64,000 bases of DNA from Methanomassiliicoccales archaeon. Lineage in GTDB: Archaea > Thermoplasmatota > Thermoplasmata > RBG-16-68-12 > SOIM01. The stretch lies in the NCBI GenBank assembly GCA_004377185.1, contig SOIM01000047.1, forward strand, positions 1 to 64,000, read 5' to 3'. The notes beneath the pieces are model-generated. The model was not told where the DNA came from and did no database searches. It saw nothing but the letters and a program-made list of their open reading frames with translations. This document shows, in pieces, positions 61,901 through 64,000 of this stretch; within the stretch, counting starts at the first letter, position 1, and every line of letters starts with the position of its first letter. The position numbers and the translations under genes are program-made.

Positions 61901-64000
61901 TCCACCCCCAGTTGTACCCTCCGAAGACAGCCCCATTGTCGTACAATTCACCGCTCGACTCATTGATCGCAAAATCGGAAGAGCTGGCTGCGATGTTTGC
62001 GATAACTGGTATCGCAGTCTCGTTCGAATCGTAGTTCAGGAACACAAACGCCTGATACATCCCAACGTCGATGTCCGTCGGGAAGCTGGCAGTCGCTTGA
62101 AATGTCGAGGTACCGCCCGGAGAGATGTTGAGCGATGCAGGCGAGACGGACAGCCAGCCGCAATCCACCAGATCATAGGTGTCCACCCGGACGTTCACGT
62201 TCGTCAAAGGTAGAGATGCCGTAGTCCGGGTGTGGAAGATCCCGATGAGAAGACCGTCATGTATTCTGTCATATGGATTGTGGACCCTTGCCTCGAGTCT
62301 GTTTGCAGCTTGATATGAATCGACGAACCTGGTAATCTCTGAGTAGTTGGGATATCCATCGAGCTCGTCCTGTTGAACGGTGCCATCCCCATCGGCATCA
62401 TTCCAGTAAATGCCGTCCCCGTCCTCGTCCCACCAATCAAACAGGGATAAACTATATCGGTTCTCTATTCCGTAATCCCAGTCCGGGTCGAAATCGAAGT
62501 AGTCGAGGTATACTGAGACTTTGACAAGATCGGTGCCCAACGGAACCTCGTACAGGCTGGATTTTGTATCGATCAAAGGTATGATATGGTCAGGTCTAGC
62601 TCCCTGGTAGCCATCCTCCTTTGTGGTGTCTGACTGGATGGTATAGTGAATGGTCTTGGTCCTCGTGTGGGCCTTGTCTGCTATGTTGACCTGGGTTGCG
62701 TTCAATTGATCTGCATTGCGTATCTGGAATGTGAAATTGTGAGTGTCGCCCGGATAAGCGAGGTTTGCAAAGGCGTCATAGTGCGTTCCCCTGTAATCCC
62801 CCACCGTCCAGAAGGGAGGTGAAACAGCCACTCCGTATTGCTGATTGGCTAATCTTACAGCCCTGGATGCATTCGATATTCCAGCACCCTGCATCAGTGG
62901 ATCGTAGTTTATGTTGTCCGCAGAAGACATGATGATTTCCCGCGCTACGGTCGAACTTGGATACACTCCATGTCCGTCCTTGTAGGATTCGTAAAGAAGG
63001 GACATGATCCCGGCCGTGACCGGGGTGGCCATGCTCGTTCCTCCCCACATCCCCCAGGCTGAGTTGGCGTTCCCCACTTGATTCAAGGTAACATCGCCCG
63101 AACCATATGCACCTACAGAAAGAACATCCGGATCGACCTGTCCCAGGGCGCTCGGGCCTCTGTCTGACCAGGATATTATGTCTCCCCATGTAGTGAAATT
63201 GGTGGGATCTGAAGTCCAGTAGCTGGTGGAAGCACCGACGGTGACAACTCCTGGGCTGGACCCGGGAGAAACGACGGTTCCGTACCCATAACCACCGTTC
63301 CCTGCTGCGACCATGAAGGTTGCATTTGGCGCATGATAGGTGGTGATCTCGTCCACAAGCCTGGCATCATAGCTCCAACCTTGATTGATGACATTGGACG
63401 ACCCAAAGCTCATGCTCAGTATGTTGGCCTCATCCCCCGTGTCTGGAATCCCGTCGTATCCCTCGACCGCGAAGAAGTAGTTGTCGTACCAGTTGCCACC
63501 TTGATAGATGTTCCCGACCGAGATGATCTTCGCTTCTGGGGCCATGCCTTGAACTGCCCCACCGGAGACCACCCCTTGAGCTGCCACGGCAGAAGCGCAA
63601 AGAGTTCCATGAGCACCCCCAGCCTCAGTGGCATCGTTCAACATGAAAGCAACCAGGTCCCCATTAGTCGGAATGATGTTGGACACCCCCATGTCCTGCG
63701 CTATGAACTCTGAATAGGGAACCGGGTTCACGCCGTCCGCGATGAAATACACCAACCCACCCGAACGGTCTGCCAGGCCATCGGCGCCCAGATCGTGTGC
63801 AGAAACCTCGTCCCCTCTGACCGCAGCCCACTCATCCACAAAACTACGATCATCATCAAGGTCCACGTACACAGCATCATAGGTGCCAGCCAGTTGAGTG
63901 TCGACAACCAGGACCGGTACGTAGTGGCCGTATCTTATCCTCAGGTAGTCATCCGGATGCTCTCCCAGATGGTAGGTGCCGCTTTGACTGGTGATGTTCC
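58938..64000 (-). CDS. Very large subtilisin-like (S8) surface protease, N-terminus beyond window
   Basis: Open to the window edge (~1687 residues seen), so start and signal peptide are missing. Catalytic set: Asp in DAVYVDLDDDRSF, His in GGAHGTLCASAVAAQG, oxyanion Asn in VAAGNGGYG, Ser in GGTSMATPVTAG. The long spacing and the beta-rich part behind it resemble pyrolysin/TPP II-like S8 enzymes. Five or so similar Ig-like repeats follow, each ending near DxVPP (NALVVVSGSTEADASLTVNG...). Then a PKD domain, a Ca-binding-like DTDQDGLPDIWEEEQFGN and DTDGDGTIDGLDD, a membrane helix (FVIVFAVLLVLLLYMLL) and a short acidic tail. Confidence 0.88.
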   Translation of the reverse strand, partial: NITSQSGTYHLGEHPDDYLRIRYGHYVPVLVVDTQLAGTYDAVYVDLDDDRSFVDEWAAVRGDEVSAHDLGADGLADRSGGLVYFIADGVNPVPYSEFIAQDMGVSNIIPTNGDLVAFMLNDATEAGGAHGTLCASAVAAQGVVSGGAVQGMAPEAKIISVGNIYQGGNWYDNYFFAVEGYDGIPDTGDEANILSMSFGSSNVINQGWSYDARLVDEITTYHAPNATFMVAAGNGGYGYGTVVSPGSSPGVVTVGASTSYWTSDPTNFTTWGDIISWSDRGPSALGQVDPDVLSVGAYGSGDVTLNQVGNANSAWGMWGGTSMATPVTAGIMSLLYESYKDGHGVYPSSTVAREIIMSSADNINYDPLMQGAGISNASRAVRLANQQYGVAVSPPFWTVGDYRGTHYDAFANLAYPGDTHNFTFQIRNADQLNATQVNIADKAHTRTKTIHYTIQSDTTKEDGYQGARPDHIIPLIDTKSSLYEVPLGTDLVKVSVYLDYFDFDPDWDYGIENRYSLSLFDWWDEDGDGIYWNDADGDGTVQQDELDGYPNYSEITRFVDSYQAANRLEARVHNPYDRIHDGLLIGIFHTRTTASLPLTNVNVRVDTYDLVDCGWLSVSPASLNISPGGTSTFQATASFPTDIDVGMYQAFVFLNYDSNETAIPVIANIAASSSDFAINESSGELYDNGAVFGGYNWGWRYESGDWRYYFVDIPDGSFKQGQQLVANVSWEYIPTDIDVFLLGETPDSFSTNHPERYGPGYLDIKGRSADYWIGGGRFMFNTVTGGPQEIVAADLTPGLWEIVLHNVLNAGLDSTENMSVDVGTIELNPNPWDVGEVSDFSLLTGDEVFLINSTINLPDVNVTAFGVSQPIEFTDETILQDNPFDASTSSWSFELDIQDGGLLEVLIDSAYSIDIDLYVLRDANSNGIPNWGSEIVASSTSPDDTESISMKKPTDGKYWIFVHGWAVGGGSSTFNIDIDAIQGRDLTVSNVPTGPLEAYQPKNFNGSYSLPAADGMYHGIIFAGPSMASEVLSVRFYGEVRDYPPEFTNLTPAPGSIINDNQPIMGASFSDTGSGMNLSSLVMLVDGFNITNLATITSDSIFWATPFLLTEGLHWVSVSAKDNFGNENTTTWGFTVDTIPPYLAVVEPPDGLITNNALVVVSGSTEADASLTVNGAPTSVSPNGSFSTFRSLNEGQNIISVEARDPAGNFKTIDRTVILDTVPPPLSVSEPLDGSWVNYPTVVFRGSTEAGATVSVGGQLAVVQSDGSFEVPVALFEGSNPVSVSAEDAAGNKANMLVTVNVDTIPPHLFLDSPEDGLITNVQNTPVSGWTEPSATLQMNGNPVTVQPDGSFSTSLILVSGQNNIFVNVTDMAGNTNSVQRSVVLDTLAPPLQVTNPVNGLISRQTSTQVQGSSEPDVTLTINGQLFEVEANGSFDVVIALSEGDNAVYVKACDQAGNCNSVQRNVFVDTTPPDAQAGQDATIIQRAIFGFDGSGSTDNDDIASFSWTFSDGGSNIELEGADPSYDFDNVGVFEVVLRVTDRAGNTDEDTTRIIVVPEDDTDQDGLPDIWEEEQFGNLDYGAIDDPDSDYLNNLEEFNMGTDPENRDTDGDGTIDGLDDDPLKGLGVEDFWWVFVIVFAVLLVLLLYMLLRARKSVPASVSPAKETEPPREEQLAEELAPDEESKS

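Overview
This window is archaeal DNA, most likely from a Thermoplasmata-type euryarchaeote (lineage inferred, not proven). The pointers are the archaeal forms of ProRS, TyrRS and ArgS, a Taw2-type wyosine enzyme, an archaeal-style RNase P RNA, TATA boxes about 25 bases before many starts with several apparently leaderless mRNAs, and many secreted or anchored Ig/FN3/PKD surface proteins. GC content is intermediate. There is no rRNA, no CRISPR array and no recognisable transposase.

Layout. 1-2207: 5' part of a DUF11-repeat surface protein. 2650-4245: a gene-free satellite with a ~200 bp period, made of short-word clusters alternating with a conserved core. The word changes from one cluster pair to the next while the architecture stays the same. 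4275-6702: a broken AbrB gene, a small unknown protein and a tyrosine integrase beside tRNA-Arg(TCG). 6760-10710: an arginine hub (argS between two tRNA-Arg genes, then divergent speA). 10711-23380: an accessory zone with four decayed tRNA 3' ends, all on one strand, ending at intact tRNA-Arg(CCT). It carries a beta-helix/FN3 protein, a RibD-C fusion, nucleotidyltransferase and HEPN toxin-antitoxin genes, HicAB between roadblock gene fragments, a ParB-like fragment, a PKD protein and a remnant of the same integrase module.

23486-29345: a secreted PLC-like protein, an RNase J-like nuclease, a TIGR03790-type protein and a secreted repeat protein. 29505-33897: a polyhydroxyalkanoate operon (FabG/PhaB-like reductase, tryptophan-repeat phasin-like protein, PhaE, PhaC, crotonase). 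34286-42640: a PQQ propeller protein, a tandem Usp protein overlapping an ion permease, a DUF362 protein and two recently duplicated collagen-like proteins. 42803-51341: housekeeping (RHH regulator, RNase P RNA, 5-FTHF cyclo-ligase, TyrRS, CBS protein, Taw2, ProRS) with small membrane proteins.

51412-54675: a giant Ig-like surface protein whose cytoplasmic tail is acidic and ends in a zinc ribbon. 54825-58755: histidine/formimino-folate degradation (ftcD, fchA, hutU) followed directly by a ModE-HTH/Nudix fusion. 58802-58942: three hairpin repeats between convergent genes. 58938-64000: a very large subtilisin-like protease whose N-terminus lies outside the window. The strongest candidates for undescribed biology are the word-swapping satellite (2650-4245) and the tRNA-fragment/integrase island (10711-23380).
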